From Ditylenchus dipsaci (lineage: Eukaryota; Nematoda; Chromadorea; Rhabditida; Anguinidae): DNA of 64,000 nucleotides. Within the stretch, counting starts at the first letter, position 1. The number at the start of each line of letters is the position of its first letter. Position numbers and translations under genes: made by a program. The stretch is from contig SADC01000965.1 in assembly GCA_004194705.1 (NCBI GenBank), positions 1 to 64,000 on the forward strand, given 5' to 3'. Below the pieces are notes generated by a model. It did not search any database. It saw only the letters and a program-made list of their open reading frames with translations, and was not told the origin of the DNA. Of the stretch, positions 20,344-32,900 are shown piece by piece.

Positions 20344-23300
20344 ATGTTCACTTGGATTCAAATATTTTCTATGAAGTTGAACTTCTATTTCTATTTTACT
20401 ACTTCATTTTCTATTATTTCGCCCGCTTTTGCATCTCTGTCATTTATTTCGTCGGACAAACCTAGCCAACGTACACATCTACACTCTTCCATCTACGTCA
20501 TTCCTGATGAGGGAGATAGTGTTGTGTTTAGATGTACACAGCAACAAGGTCAAACAGAGGACTATTTAAACAATACATCAAAAAAATACTGCTAAAATTT
20601 GTTAAATCAGGGATCCCAGAGATTTAACAAATTTAGCAGTGCTTTTTTGATGTATTGTTTAAATAGTCATACAGATTTTTTAGAGCACTTTTTTAAATAA
20701 ATATTTGGGTGAAAAACACATTCCCGGGGATTCGATTTCTAACTTATGTATCAGCAAAAATGAAGTACGCGTTAGCGCAATTAAGCGCATGATCGATTTG
20801 CTCAATAACTTCTTATTTTAGATACCGCATTCTCTCTAATTATACACCACCCCCTGATTCAAAATCGTGTTTTTGGCATTGTGTTTTTGACTTATTTTTT
20901 TAGTATCTTAGTATTTTACTATCTATTTTGTAGCCAGTGAGATGAGCAACAAAATGGATAGAAACTTGTCTATGAGCACTCTAAAAAATAAGTCAAAAAC
21001 ACAATGCCAAGAACACGATTTTGAATAAGGGGGTGGTGTATAATTAGAGACAATACGGTACCAGATTTCAACAATCTTTTTTTAAAAGCCTCGTGACATC
21101 GTTCGACACTAAACTTGCTACAGCTGACACATTTTACAGAATACTTAAGTCAAGGTTCCCAAAAATGAAAAAGTTTGCCCTGAGCGAAATTTTCAAAATT
21201 GATTAGGCATGTACCAAACATGCGTCAATGGAAAATTAAACGTAAAAGTGTTAAAATTCGTTAAAATTTTGGACGCTACTCGGCAATACAGGGTGTTTCA
21301 AAAAAAAAATTCCCCCATTTTTGAAAAATAATTTTTGAAAAAAAAAATAACTAAAAGTAATCGGCTTTTAAAAGCAATTGCTGAGCATAATTCATATTTT
21401 ATCCACTCCTTTTCAATGTTTGTCATAGAAAATAACATTTATAGTGTGTTCAAGATCTAATATGCGGAAGTTTCCAAAAAATTCTGAAATCGGCTGGGCA
21501 AGGGTTTACGTACACCAAGTTTTTAAAAATGGAAGAGTTTTTTTGAAACACCCTGTAGAGATGCGCGCACTCACTTACCTTAGACATGATTCCGAGAACT
21601 ACTATTGATCATAAAGTGCATATAGAGTCTTTTTTTGCCACGGCGCGAATCGAAAAACATGGTAAAGCAGCTAAAAAAAATTGGCCCTGTATTATTCCCT
21701 TCCCCTCTCAATACAGCCCTTGATCTCTTTTAAAATCACTTTTCTGGTCCTTTTATTCCAAAATTACTACTTAAAAATGATTTTTGACCACTCCCAAAAA
21801 TCTTGATTTTGGGGGAGGTGGTGGTGTTATACAACCGAGTAGCTCCTAGGATTGGGGTAGGTATTCCCGAGGAGCAATTTAAGGGGGGGGGGTACTAAAT
21901 TTTGTTATCTATGTCGCGGAATGAAGAAAATTTAGACCTGCATATGAGGTGCGAAATCTGTAATTGAAAAATTGAATTTAGGATTAAGGACTAGCCCCTT
22001 GGTGAAAAGTTCTGCCGAAAAAAGTTCCTCTAAGAAATCGTCTTTTTTCCAAATGCAAATTTGATATATGAAACTCACCCCCCCCCATAATTATATAACA
22101 GTAAATATCGATTATTATCAGGGATTTCCTATACCAAATTTGCATTTGGAAAAAATGAGAATTTCTAGGCAGCACTTTATTTCGACTTCAACTGCTCACT
22201 GTGACCAAGGGCTAATTGCCTCTGAAAAAACTTTTTGTTCCAAGCTGTAGCAAGTAAACACATTCCTATGAAGTCTGTAGGCGTTTAAAAAAAAGGTTAT
22301 TAAAATCTGATGTCAAAGTGAGGAGTTATTGACCAAAACAATTCTGTGCTTGAATTGCGCCACCCTGCATAATTTTAACTTTTGGTGGGCCTGATTTAAC
22401 GAGTGTTGTCTGTGTATCATGTCTTCATCAAGACCTATTTTCAAATTTTCAACAATCTCTATATGCGTCTTTTAGAGATTTATTGTTATTAAGCCAAAAT
22501 TCATATTAAGAATAAATCTTTGGAATAGGCTAAACATTATCAACTTTTTAACTAAAATGAAGTTTATATGTCCACAATCAATATATTTAAGAGCGTGCTG
22601 TCAAGACCTGGATACTACCTAACGGAGATCGAGTTGTGATGAATGATGGGGGTGAAGAGATTCAGCAGACAAGCACACTCCAACCAAATGACACACAAAT
22701 CTTGGACTTTAGAGAAAATATTGTCTTTACTAAGGTTAGTTTGGATTAACAAGGTGTCAGGCTTTTTTCGTAATTAAAAAAAATAGACCTCGCTTGTGCA
22801 GCAAAAAAGTTATTTAAATTTTTACGTAAAAAGAGAAGAAAAAACATAGAAAATACGCAGAAATTGTGAGATGTAAAAAAGGGGGATCGGTCAATTTGCC
22901 GCACTTTTCAAAATGGTCAGTTGACCAAGGAATTTGCAAGCTAAAGAGCAGAGTACGAAAATTTCGAATCGATCGCTGGACTTATATAAAACTTCACTTA
23001 TATAAAAATAGTGTTTAAATGACTCCTAAGTAATTTTTATATGCTTAAAACGATAAAAAAGTTATTTTCTGACATTTTTCCACACAAAAATAGATTTTTA
23101 GAAAAAAAATTTTTTTGACTGAAATTCGACTTTTTGCCTTGGTCCTCCAAGGCAATCCAACCTGAAAGGGTACCTGGATACCACAAAAAAATGGAATTTG
23201 AACATAGTTTTGTTGACTGGGGCCTACCGCATAAAAAAACTCTGGTATGCATACATCTTTATGCATCCAGAGTCACTTTCGAGTGATTTGTGTCTAAGGT

Positions 23301-25755
23301 ATGTGTGTGTGCGCATCTCAACCCCAAGCAACCAAGCCCTCCAAGCCCCCCCCCCCGAAGGGGGCGCAGGGAGGCTTGGTTAGTTAGAGATGCGCACACA
23401 GACTTACCTTAGACATAATTCCGAGCAAGACTCTTGATTAAAAATGCATAAAGAGACTCCTTTTGCCCAGATCCAGTGACCAAAACGGGGTAGAATACCT
23501 TAATACAAAGAAATTTGCCTTGGTCCCCCAAGGCAAAAAGTCAAAAAAAATTTTTCAAAAATACCATTTTTTGTGTGGAAAAATGTTAGAAATTGACTTT
23601 CTTATCGTTTTAAGCATATAAATATTACTTAGGAGTCGTTTAAACACTATTTTTAAATAAGTGAAAAACCAGCCCCCCCCCAACCCAATAAGTTCCCAAG
23701 TGTCTATACAGAGTGGAGTATCCGAAGGTTCTGCTGTATATCTCATCAAAATACTTGTTTGCATCACTGATTGAGCATTCGGAATTTTTATTGTTTCAAA
23801 TTTTCGACAACATCATCGTTTTTCCAGTCGAATTTCATCATAACAATAATAACGCTAAAACTATGGAACACATGTAAGTCATATACACCAAGTGACAACT
23901 CAAGCGGGAAAACTAAAAATTATAGCGAAAGGTCGGTTAAATACAACGAAATATTTTAATTGGCGCGTATAAACTTGGCGTTATACGTTTGCTCCTTTTT
24001 TTCCCATTTAAGACAAAAAAGAGGGAACGTATACGCACCGAATATAATTGGAATTTCCCGGTAGACCTTATAAAAACCTTAATATTTTCGCTGTGGGGTA
24101 TTTTTAGAAAATTAAATTTTTTTATTTGTCTTTTGCATGCTTAGCCTAAAATTTACTTCGTTAAACAAATTTTTCGGATCGCTGCCTTATTATAGGTCGC
24201 CAAAGGTTAGAGTCGTCTTCGTAATCTAGAGTAAGTGCCCATATACAAATAAGTACCCAACAAACATCAGGTTTAAGAAATTACTTAAAAAGTAAAAAAT
24301 CTAAAAAGTAATAAAGTTACATGCTATTCCGATCTTAGAATTTTTTGAGTATATGAAATAAAGCTATTTCAAACTTTTTTTGTCAAATTCAGTTTTTTAA
24401 AATTTGTTTTTCTAGACCTTCAACTGACTGGTTGATTGAAATAGAAAAGGACACTCGTCAATAAAAAAGTTTTGATAGTTATAGCGCCTGGGGTGATAGC
24501 TTCCTTTTATGTGTCTCATTGCAGACAGGGACAATTAAATGTTGGGTTGTATGCTCCCTTTCTTGTTATTTCAAGTATAACATACTACAAATCCCGTGAC
24601 AAATGACTGAATGCGATTTTTACGGCAATATAACAAAAGTAGATTTGACCCATGACAAAAATTTGTTTTTTTATAAAAAATTAAAATAAAAGTTTTATAA
24701 TAACTAATAAGGTTATAGATGGCTGCCGTTATAATTAGCAGGTTCAGTTTAGCCGGGGTGTTCTGCACATTTTCATTTTTCGAATTCGCGCCTTTTTGTG
24801 AGTGTTTTGTCTTTTTCGCATGAATTTTAAAATTTTCAAATTAAGGGTAACAGGGTGAGTGGCGCATGTTAAGGCGGTCTCAAACTGACCCACGAACAAT
24901 TCAAATTAAATAGGCGCTAATTCAAAAAAGTGAGAAAATTAAGCTTGTTTCGATGCAGGGTTTCCAGCCTAAATAAAAAAATAGACTTGATCAATTAATA
25001 GTCAGACACTTGCTGTAAAAAATCAAGAAACCAGGCATTTTCTTCTTTTTATACCAAAATTTTTTATTATGATTGCGAAAAATTAGGTGAACGCATAAAA
25101 ATCAGACAATGCCTGAATTGGTGAGCAATCTGGAGTCTTGTTTGAAAATAAGGTAAAACCACCCCTCCCCCGCCTTAATTTGAGCTGTAACGCACTGGCA
25201 TGCTCCTTTAAAAAATATCAACAAAATAAACTTACTTATATAATGTTGGATCTTAATTCAATCATTTTTATATCAGCACACAATAGAGATTTCTTCAATC
25301 AAAGTTGGTATGGATGGTAAGTTTTATTACATTACAAATTACATTAAAAATCACACACTGCTATTACAGGCAAATACACTTGCATGTTCGAGGATGGCGA
25401 GATGCGCCGGTCCTTCTACATTCCCTATGTGGTCTCGCACATTGGCTTTTCGCAGTCGGCCATGCTCTCCCTTAGTATCTCAGCTATCTTCTGTGTCCTG
25501 TGCTTGTTAGTACTGCTGGTCGACTGCTATTTCAGCCACCGTCACAACCAGATAGACGCAGCAGCTTTGGAGCCAATGGCCAGAAGGAAAGGCCAAATGG
25601 TAGCGGTGGAAGCCTTGGATACTACTTCACTGGAGTCAGTGGAACTTGAGGATGTGGTCCCACCTCTGTACTCTCCAACAAACAGGTTTGATATTGTGAG
25701 ATCTACCCAAGCCAGCCAAACTATTATAGACGGCCTGCCAACTTGCCCGAAATAG
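20344..25755 (+). CDS. single-Ig-domain type I membrane protein
   Basis: Four exons join with matching phases: 20344-20548, 22592-22734, 25277-25316 and 25370-25755 (774 nt, 257 residues, no frame break). An N-terminal signal peptide (about residues 1-28) is followed by one Ig domain. It shows EGDSVVFRC (Cys64), KTWILPNGD (Trp75, at the expected spacing) and the F-strand motif EISSIKVGMDGKYTC (Cys134). A membrane segment lies at about 161-180 (SISAIFCVLCLLVLLV), then a cytoplasmic tail of about 77 residues with many acidic and hydroxyl residues. It is probably a cell-surface adhesion or recognition protein; the exact family is not recognised. Introns 1 and 2 are unusually long for the window and filled with MITEs. 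AATAAA at about 26087 may be its poly(A) signal. Confidence 0.8.
20560..20668. repeat. perfect hairpin in intron 1 of the Ig gene
   Basis: GACTATTTAAACAATACATC and a further 30 bp are mirrored exactly around TCAGGGATCCCAGAG. The arms are about 45 bp, starting 12 bp after the exon-1 donor, so a transcript would form a very stable stem next to the 5' splice site. Confidence 0.85.
20823..21060. mobile_element. TACCGTAT-family MITE (TATACACCACCCC interior)
   Basis: TACCGCATTCTCTCTAATTA..CACCACCCCC at the left, and GGGGGTGGTGTATAATTAGAG..AATACGGTA at the right. The inner arms (CAAAATCGTGTTTTTGGCAT) also pair. It lies in intron 1 of the Ig gene. Confidence 0.8.
21287..21557. mobile_element. Tc1/mariner-type MITE (GGGTGTTTCAAAA ends)
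   Basis: TACAGGGTGTTTCAAAAAAA and complement ending TTGAAACACCCTGTA, TA-bounded, about 270 bp. It lies in intron 1 of the Ig gene and is directly abutted by a partial copy (21558-21730) of the hairpin-centred repeat family. Confidence 0.8.
22975..23665. repeat. long inverted repeat with hairpin-rich centre (copy 3)
   Basis: Arms 22980-23150 and 23510-23665 pair (GTCATTTAAACACTA type ends, TTGCCTTGGTCC blocks). The centre 23195-23440 has CTCTGGTATGCATAC..ATGCATCCAGAG, TCACTTTCGAGTGA and TGTCTAAGGTATGTGTGTGC, then their complement. It lies in intron 2 of the Ig gene. Confidence 0.8.
23670..25270. other. remaining intron 2 of the Ig gene
   Basis: AT-rich, with weak inverted matches only and a short dispersed-repeat piece at 24850-24890. 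No exon consistent with the Ig reading frame is seen. Confidence 0.4.
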
Positions 25756-25781
25756 TGGTGTCCCAGGCTTGACCTGCCTAT

Positions 25782-26019
25782 TCAAACCAAATCTCCATTA
25801 AGTCCTTTTGTGTGAGTATACAGAGTGGTTATGGTAGGCTGCGCTGCTGTTTTCTGGAGCTGACCAGAGGCTGCTTCAGCGGCAGCCAGAGCAGCCATGC
25901 CCTGTTTGCGATACTGTCTGATTCTCCATTTTCTGAGTAAACAGCGCAGGATGGACTTGATTGTGATGAGGAGGATGAAAAGCAACAGGATGGCAGCCGT
26001 CCCACACCAACCATCGGGT
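25782..26019 (-). CDS. last exon of a membrane protein gene (unassigned)
   Basis: A - strand exon after the acceptor GATTTAG (26020-26021) reads PDGWCGTAAILLLFILLITI (extracellular Cys, then a membrane helix), then KSILRCLLRKWRIRQYRKQG (basic stop-transfer) and an Ala/Gln/Thr-rich tail to a stop at 25782. The tail-to-tail gap to the Ig gene's stop codon is only 26 bp, so the two 3' UTRs must overlap. The upstream exon is uncertain; 26739-26825 is a candidate. It was named from topology only; no family is recognised. Confidence 0.5.
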
Positions 26020-26295
26020 CTAAATCAGTCATATTGTTTTTGTTGTAAATAGGGAAAACATGAGGGATATGTGCACTGTTTGTAAATAAAAATTTACCAT
26101 AGTTGTGGTAGAAATCCTGAAAATACCATATGTAAAATAAAATTTTGACTATAAATTAGTGGAAAACTACTAGGTAACACTGTAGAAAAAATTTATTCCG
26201 ACGATATTTAAATTTTTCCATTTTTAAGAGATCTTTTTTTGCTTTTCAAATCAGAGATCTTCGCTGATCAAATAGGTCACAGATGTCAATAACTG

Positions 26296-26540
26296 TAACG
26301 TATTTTCTCTACTTTAAGCCAGCCCCTGATTCAAAACCGCTTTTGGCACTATGGTTTTCTCTATTTTTTAAGACTTCTCTCAACTATTTTAATTTAAAAT
26401 CTCAACCATTTTGTAGCTCATTTCACTGGCTACAAAATAGGTGGAACTTGCTTGAGAGCAGTCTTCAAAAAAAGGTCAAAAACACAATTCCAAGAGCAAT
26501 ATTTCGAAACATGGTGGGCTTAAACTAGAAAAATACGGTA
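26296..26540. mobile_element. TACCGTAT-family MITE (TTTAAGCCAGCCCC interior)
   Basis: TAACGTATTTTCTCTACTTTA..CCCC at the left, and GTGGGCTTAAACTAG..AATACGGTA at the right. The inner arms (ATTTTGTAGC) pair around 26410. Confidence 0.65.
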
Positions 26541-26738
26541 TTGGGGGATAGTTAATGCTGGGATAGTTAAAGAATTAAAAGAAATACGGCACTTGGCCCT
26601 AGAATATAATATGCTACAAACAAAATTTGAATTTCAGGTATAATATCCATAGAGATGAAATAGCTACGTTTACTAACCAATAAACATATTTTAACACTTT
26701 TTATGTCGAAATCTTAGTGGTAAAAATTATAAACTAAC

Positions 26739-26825
26739 CAGAGCAGACTTCTCCGGCTCTATGTCCATAAAGTCTCTTTTCTCAGGAATTCTGCAGTAAG
26801 GCGCACATGCTTTTTTCGCAGTCAT
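26739..26825 (-). CDS. candidate exon, CAPYC motif (unassigned)
   Basis: The - strand ATG at 26825 opens MTAKKACAPYCRIPEKRDFM, then DIEPEKSAL up to a good donor (CTG/GTTAGT at 26738). It is plausible as an upstream exon of the gene ending at 25782, but its phase does not match that exon directly, so at least one more exon would be needed. Confidence 0.3.
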
Positions 26826-26999
26826 GACTTTAAATATGCAGAACAAATACAATACACATATGCTATCTTTTATGGTCAGCCTGCTGAATAATATAAAAAA
26901 TGCAATGCTTTAAATTTAAAAATCTGAATTCTCATAACAAAATTTCAAAATAATTTTTTCAAAAAGAAATAAGGATATGAAATATATGCATGTGCATAA

Positions 27000-28615
27000 A
27001 TTTATTTTAATTGGAAATATAAGACTTTGAATAAAAATACTTGGAGAAGAAATGAAATTGCTTGTTCTAAGCTACAAACCCAGCTATAATAATAAAAACT
27101 CCAGCTAAGTCTTAAGCCAAACTCTTCCAACACATTAAACTTGGAAATAGAACAAGCAGCAGCAGTCCAAGCAAAGGTAAACAGCAACACATAAATGTCT
27201 TAGACAAGAAAATCCATAAATTTAGCACCTAATTCCAAACAAACACCTTGCATTCATCAAGACTTAGTGAAATTTTTTTTGATATTCTCTTGCCAAACAA
27301 AACCGTGTCATTAGTTGAGGATGTAACTGAAATATCCCGGTTAATGTCTGAAATTTCAAGGCTTTTTATTTATTTTTCCGGCTTTTTCAAATTCGCCTTG
27401 AAAAATGAAATATCTGGGAAAATCTCGAATTAACGTACACCATAGCGAAACTGTATCCTTTTTTCAAAAACAGCTCAAACTAAAAAAATTCAGCATTCAG
27501 TTTACTAGGGATGTAAATAATGCCAAACCACTGGATAAAGAGTATAGAACTGTATTACACTTTAAAAGCTATACAGCCAAACCTGGATATAGTGAAACCC
27601 CTGGGACCGGTCTTGGAGTGTCACTAATAGTGTCTCACTATACTGCACTGTCAACTCAGTCATTTTTTCTATCGATAAGATATCAAAAAGTCATAACTTC
27701 GGTCTCGCCTTTTTTCCTTAACTTTCTGAATTTTTCAAAGAAAAAATTTTGAATCAAAATTAAGACTATTGGCTGAAAATTTCCTCTATTTTTAAAAAAG
27801 GCCAAAATATATCAGAAAATTTCTGGACATTTCAGTTTTTATAAGCAAATTGGAAAAAGCCGGTAAAATAAAGGCTTTAGGGCGTTTGTCCACTTTTTAC
27901 TTTTTTATTTGAATTCGCCCTTTTTCGATTTTATTTCTAGCAGTTTTTTTCAACTTTTTCTACAATTTTTTAAACTTAGGTAGAGCCTTAGGAGCAATGC
28001 AGGCCAGCGCGCGTTAGGAGAGATTCAAAAGTGTGCTTTTTACAAAAAAAGCTAAAATTAATTAAAGACGGGAACTCCGAAAAACGGGAAAAAGTGGACA
28101 AACGCTTGCGCAGCAAAATAAATTAAAAAGTCGGGACATTTCGATTTGATTCATTAGTTAATGTATTGAAAAAACCACAAAATATATATAGGAAAAGCTG
28201 AGAAATCGGCTTATATGAAAGAGATATGGGTGGGTGGTTGGTTGAGGGGCACTCATATATTGATGGCTTAACAGCCAATAATAAATCTTAGAACTACAAC
28301 CCATCTTCACATTTCCTCCATTTTATTGGGAGGCCAGCAGAGAGAGTGGGAAATAAATTTATGTGTTGACTAAACCTTGGCCCTTCTTCCTCCTACTTCT
28401 CAAAAAGAGGAAACCTAGTTGAAATATTGGACTGCTGGAATTGGCTTTTCTGAGTGAAATGATTGGAAGAGGGGGACTACAAATGAGATAAGGATGCTAA
28501 AAGACCTGTCCCTCCCTCAAGGCTATTTTTTGCACATAAAAAATAAACAGACTAATCAACTGAAACATTTTAAGCCTTAGCTAAGACACTTTGTGGTTGA
28601 AAAAAATTAATGAAG
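27000..28615. other. gene-poor stretch with diverged repeats
   Basis: A - strand open frame (27002-27190) starts with a hydrophobic, signal-like MLLFTFAWTAAACS, but no splice partner was found. 27505-27600 resembles the core of the hAT MITE at 18409. 27970-28040 holds a copy of the GGCCAGCGCGCGTTAGGA dispersed repeat. Nothing else could be supported. Confidence 0.35.
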
Positions 28616-28619
28616 GAAG

Positions 28620-28870
28620 TACGTATACTCGATTAGAAGGCCCTCTCTAATAGAAGGCCCTCTCTAATAGAAGGCCCTTGAGGACCTATATATCAGCCTA
28701 GAAAAAAAATTCGCAAATCTTTTTCGCGTTTTCTTAGTTGCACGAGCTTTCCTGATTCCACTTTAAAATTTTGGTTGAGCACGCAAAAATCTCAAAATCG
28801 ACCCAATTTTTTCCGACTTTTTAGAGTTGAAAAATAGAAGGCCCGGCCTTCTAATAAAGAATATACGGTA
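28620..28870. mobile_element. TACCGTAT-family MITE (AGAAGGCCC interior)
   Basis: TACGTATACTCGATTAGAAGG with three TCTAATAGAAGGCCC units at the left, and GGCCTTCTAATAAAGAATATACGGTA at the right. Confidence 0.65.
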
Positions 28871-29930
28871 TTTCATACAAAATATACAGGCTGAGTTGTA
28901 TTATTCCACCAAGAACAATCGAAAAGCTGATTGGAGCGGACAAGCCTTCATAGTATGAAAAATCTCATATTATGAGATTTTAAAGATAATATGACCGATC
29001 ATTGAAGTTCATGAACGCTGTTTGGAGTGTTTCCTCGCTGTTAATAAGAGAAGCACTCAACAAAAATGTCAACATACTAGAAATTATTGAATTTATTTTG
29101 CTAAATTATCGTTTCTGAAGTGTTAGTGGCAAGTTTGGAACAAAAAAATTGACCTTGAATCTTCTATCCAATATAAAAATATCGGTAAAAAACTGCGAAT
29201 CTTTTGTTTTTTTTAATTAATTTTTTAAAAAATAGAAAAACCTAATTTATGGCAAACATTCACATAGTTGCCAAATGTCAATCGCTGTCGACAACTGACG
29301 CAAAAATAAATAAAACAGTCAGGTTTTTGAAAAGCGAAGGGCTAAGAATTTAGCTTTTAAAGGAGCATACCAGCGCGTTACACGGGCAATTCAAATTAAC
29401 AAAAAGATGAGGGTCTGGTAAACTCAAAAGAAAAAAATTTTTAAACGCAGATTTATCACTGTGTAAAGACCAATAAGTATTGAAAATCACCGACGCTACC
29501 TAGCTAACTAACAACTTCAATGGCAAAGTGCGGTAGTAGCTCTAACTATAAGCCATACTCTAATTATCCGCCACCCTAATTTCAAGTGGCCTGAAATTTC
29601 TGTTTTCATTATCTTTTTGAGCTCTAAAAAGTGCCTGTGAACGATTTTAAAAATCTAACAGGCACTTTTTACAAAGCTCAAAAAGTAAATAATGGAATGA
29701 CATGCCACTTTGATAAGCTCCACAATACTATACTTTTACTATAATTTTTGATAAAATCTCTTTTGGAAATCTTCACCATCGTTTGGATTTTAAAAAATTC
29801 AGAATAAATTTGGAAGTAGTGTTCATTAAATTTATTAAGTATCATTCAAAACAGACATATACACACATGCACATATAGATATATATATATATAGATATAC
29901 ATTTGAAAACATAATAGACTCTCTGTGCGA
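28870..29930. other. intergenic; one hairpin
   Basis: A hairpin at 29585-29715 (AAAAAGTGCCTGT / ACAGGCACTTTTT inside GAGCTCTAAAAAG arms) is the only structure seen. TTTATT at about 29829 on + is an AATAAA on the - strand, 100 bp past the LRR gene's stop, and may be its poly(A) signal. Confidence 0.4.
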
Positions 29931-29932
29931 CT

Positions 29933-32900
29933 TTAGTATTGACCCGTAGTAATAGTAGTAGAAGTAGTAGTATTGAAACGATTGCGCCTCAAATAGTAGC
30001 AGAAAAGGCCTAGAATGACCAGTGTGGTTGCGCCAACCATGCCCAGAGCTATAGCTGTGTACAGTCGGGCATAGGACACTTGAGTGGCACTGATATGGTG
30101 GCTTTCCTTGTGGTTCACCACCAACATTGCATCAATCTGGTTGATGTCATAGGGCGAGAATGTGGCACCCAGAACTGGTTGCTCGAACCTTGGCAGTTTG
30201 CGTAGAATCTCATCAATGGACACGTTTGACTGCAAAATCTATATTATGTTATTCATCTATTTCCATAAAAATCTTAAAGGCTTCTTAGTCTAAAGTAGTT
30301 TAGGCTCCAATTCGAAAAAAGGAATTCCCATATAGACATGGAATTACAACAAAATCTTTTTAAGTGAATACTGCCGGTGCCTTTGAAGGTCTCCCAGACA
30401 AGATCAGCGAAATAGTAAAAAGTACCCTTTGTGTTCTTTTACAATATTTGACTTGTTCAAACTATTGCTAGAGCATGTTTCAATTGGCTAGAGGAAACTT
30501 GGCAAAATGAAATTTGCCAAACGTATGTTTCGCCAAAACGAAATTTGCCAAAACTAATATTGCGAAAACGAAAATTGCCAAATCGCATTTCGCCAAAACA
30601 AAATTTGCCAAATTGAAATTTGCCGGAAGCAGGTTTTGCCTAAAAAGATAGGGTAGCAATTTAGAGTCGAGAAAACTGTTCCAAGTAAAATTTGCGTTTG
30701 GTAAATTTTATTTTGGCAAATGCCGATTTAGTAAATTGCGTTTTGGCGAATTTCGATTACCAATTTCGTTTTGGCAAACTTTGTTTCGGCAATTTTCGTA
30801 TTTGGCAAATTTCATTTTTGACAATTTTCCCTAGCCTTTCAATTGATAGCTGTTTAGATTTCTAAAGGTAAAATTGATATGCTTTTATTGATATCGATTC
30901 ATAACTGCTTTGAAAGAAAAATAAAAGATGATCGGAATGTACTCAACGGAATGTACGAAAACCATGGCATTTTGGGTTCAAAATCATGGCGAAAAATCTG
31001 GCACGTAAGATATTTAGAAAATTCAAGAATTTAGTTCATATATTTTTCATCCGGGTTATTTTGCTAAGCTATTGGGGTGGTGTGTTATGGGAGCTTGACC
31101 GTACAGTTGTCGCTCAATAATACGTACCCCAAAAAAGTTTGCTCCCTAGCTGGATCCATCAGTTTTTTGTTTTAGTTTTTAAAGTGTTTGATAAATTCTG
31201 ATTAGCCAGTATAGTCGCGAAAATCGCATGCTATAGCCCGACTAGCCATCCCAACCGCCCCATGCCCTAAGCCTTTGCTAACTATCAAGTGTTACCGTTA
31301 AAGTGACAAAACTATATCGTTTCTCAAAAAACGATCGGCAAAATCGGAGTGCTTACGATTCTCGCTACTAGACTGACGATTTAGACCCAATGAAACGCTT
31401 CGAAAACTGGGATAATCCAGCTAGGTAACGAATTTTTTTGGGGTAGGTACTATCGAGCGTTGACTGTATGTTAATTTTTTCGCAAAATTACTTCTCCTTT
31501 TTCTCTTTGTCATTTTTGATATACCGTATTTCCTCTAATAAGCGCCACCCCCAGCTTTGAACACCAGAGAGAGACAGAGAATAAATTTTGCAAAGCTGTT
31601 TAATGCATTTTCTTAAATCCCACGAGCTCTACCGATTCCACTTTTAACATTTTGAAATTTCACCCGAAAATCTTGAGATCGACCTCAAAATTTTCAGACT
31701 TTTGGGGGTTTGAAAAATAAGCGCCCATGGGCTCTTTTAGAGGAAATATGGTAGGCATTCTACGTACTAAAAATTATTACTATGTTACATATCTAAAAAT
31801 ATTATGTCAAATACAAAAAAATCAGATTTATAAAACTAGTAAAACTTACAGCAGTAGCACTGAGAGCACTGAACAGACGGTCAATGTTGTCCCTGAGATA
31901 TTGCTGCAGGTCCATGGGCAATAGGACAGGTCCGGCATCTCTCCTGCCATCACTGACTTCATGACCAGTGGCGGCAGCTTGCTCAAGTTGTAGTTGGGAG
32001 GTAATAACCGCATCATTTGGAGGACTTTGGGAGACAGTAGGTCTGTCAGATTGCCACTCTTCACTGGTGGTCCGTTCACAACCACTGGCAGGCTGGCTGT
32101 CAACAGGTTCTGAAATTTCTAATTTTATCAAAACCCTTAACGAAAATATCCCACTCCACCTGAACTGAGTTGGCACTGTTTGTGGTGTGCGAGAGGGGCG
32201 CACCAAACTGTGCTCCACACTCACTACGTTTGGTGGAGACAGGGGAGCCGGTCCATTGATCTGAGTGGCTGATGCTGTTGAGTAGTAGGCTTGCTGCATA
32301 TACTGTTTGACCACTGCAGATAGGGTCTCTGCTGGAATTCCAGGGATTTGACCTCCTCTCAGCACGTGTTCAATCACATTGGGGGTAACTGCAACCGATT
32401 GTTGGAATGTTGCGCAGTCGACTATGCTCGTTCGAGGTCTTTTAGACATTTTTTTAATTTATGACTTGTTCAATATTTGTGTTTTTGCAATTTGAAACAC
32501 ACATTTGAGCCCTTTATAACGTGCGCTGGTCTATACTGCACCTAAAATTGCAAAAATTACGCCAAAAAACAGAACGCCAAAAATTCGCGAATTTGAGAAA
32601 AATGTCCAAAAAGACCTCAAATAACCTTGCTGGTTGTAAAAGGCTGCCAAAAAGCCCAACAACTAACCTTGGCAATATCTATGGCACCAAAACCGGAATG
32701 TTGACCACCATGCTTGGCATATTTTTGAGCATTTGAGCAATGTCAGCTGCAGATGGCTGCTGCAGCTGAACATCGGGTGACATTTGTGGAGGACTACCCG
32801 CAATTCTTACTGAAGAGGATGGCACCGCTGGTTCCACTGAGTTGACTTCACTTACTGGCTGTCGTGGAGCTCCACCACTCACTCAAATGATATTTGTGGT

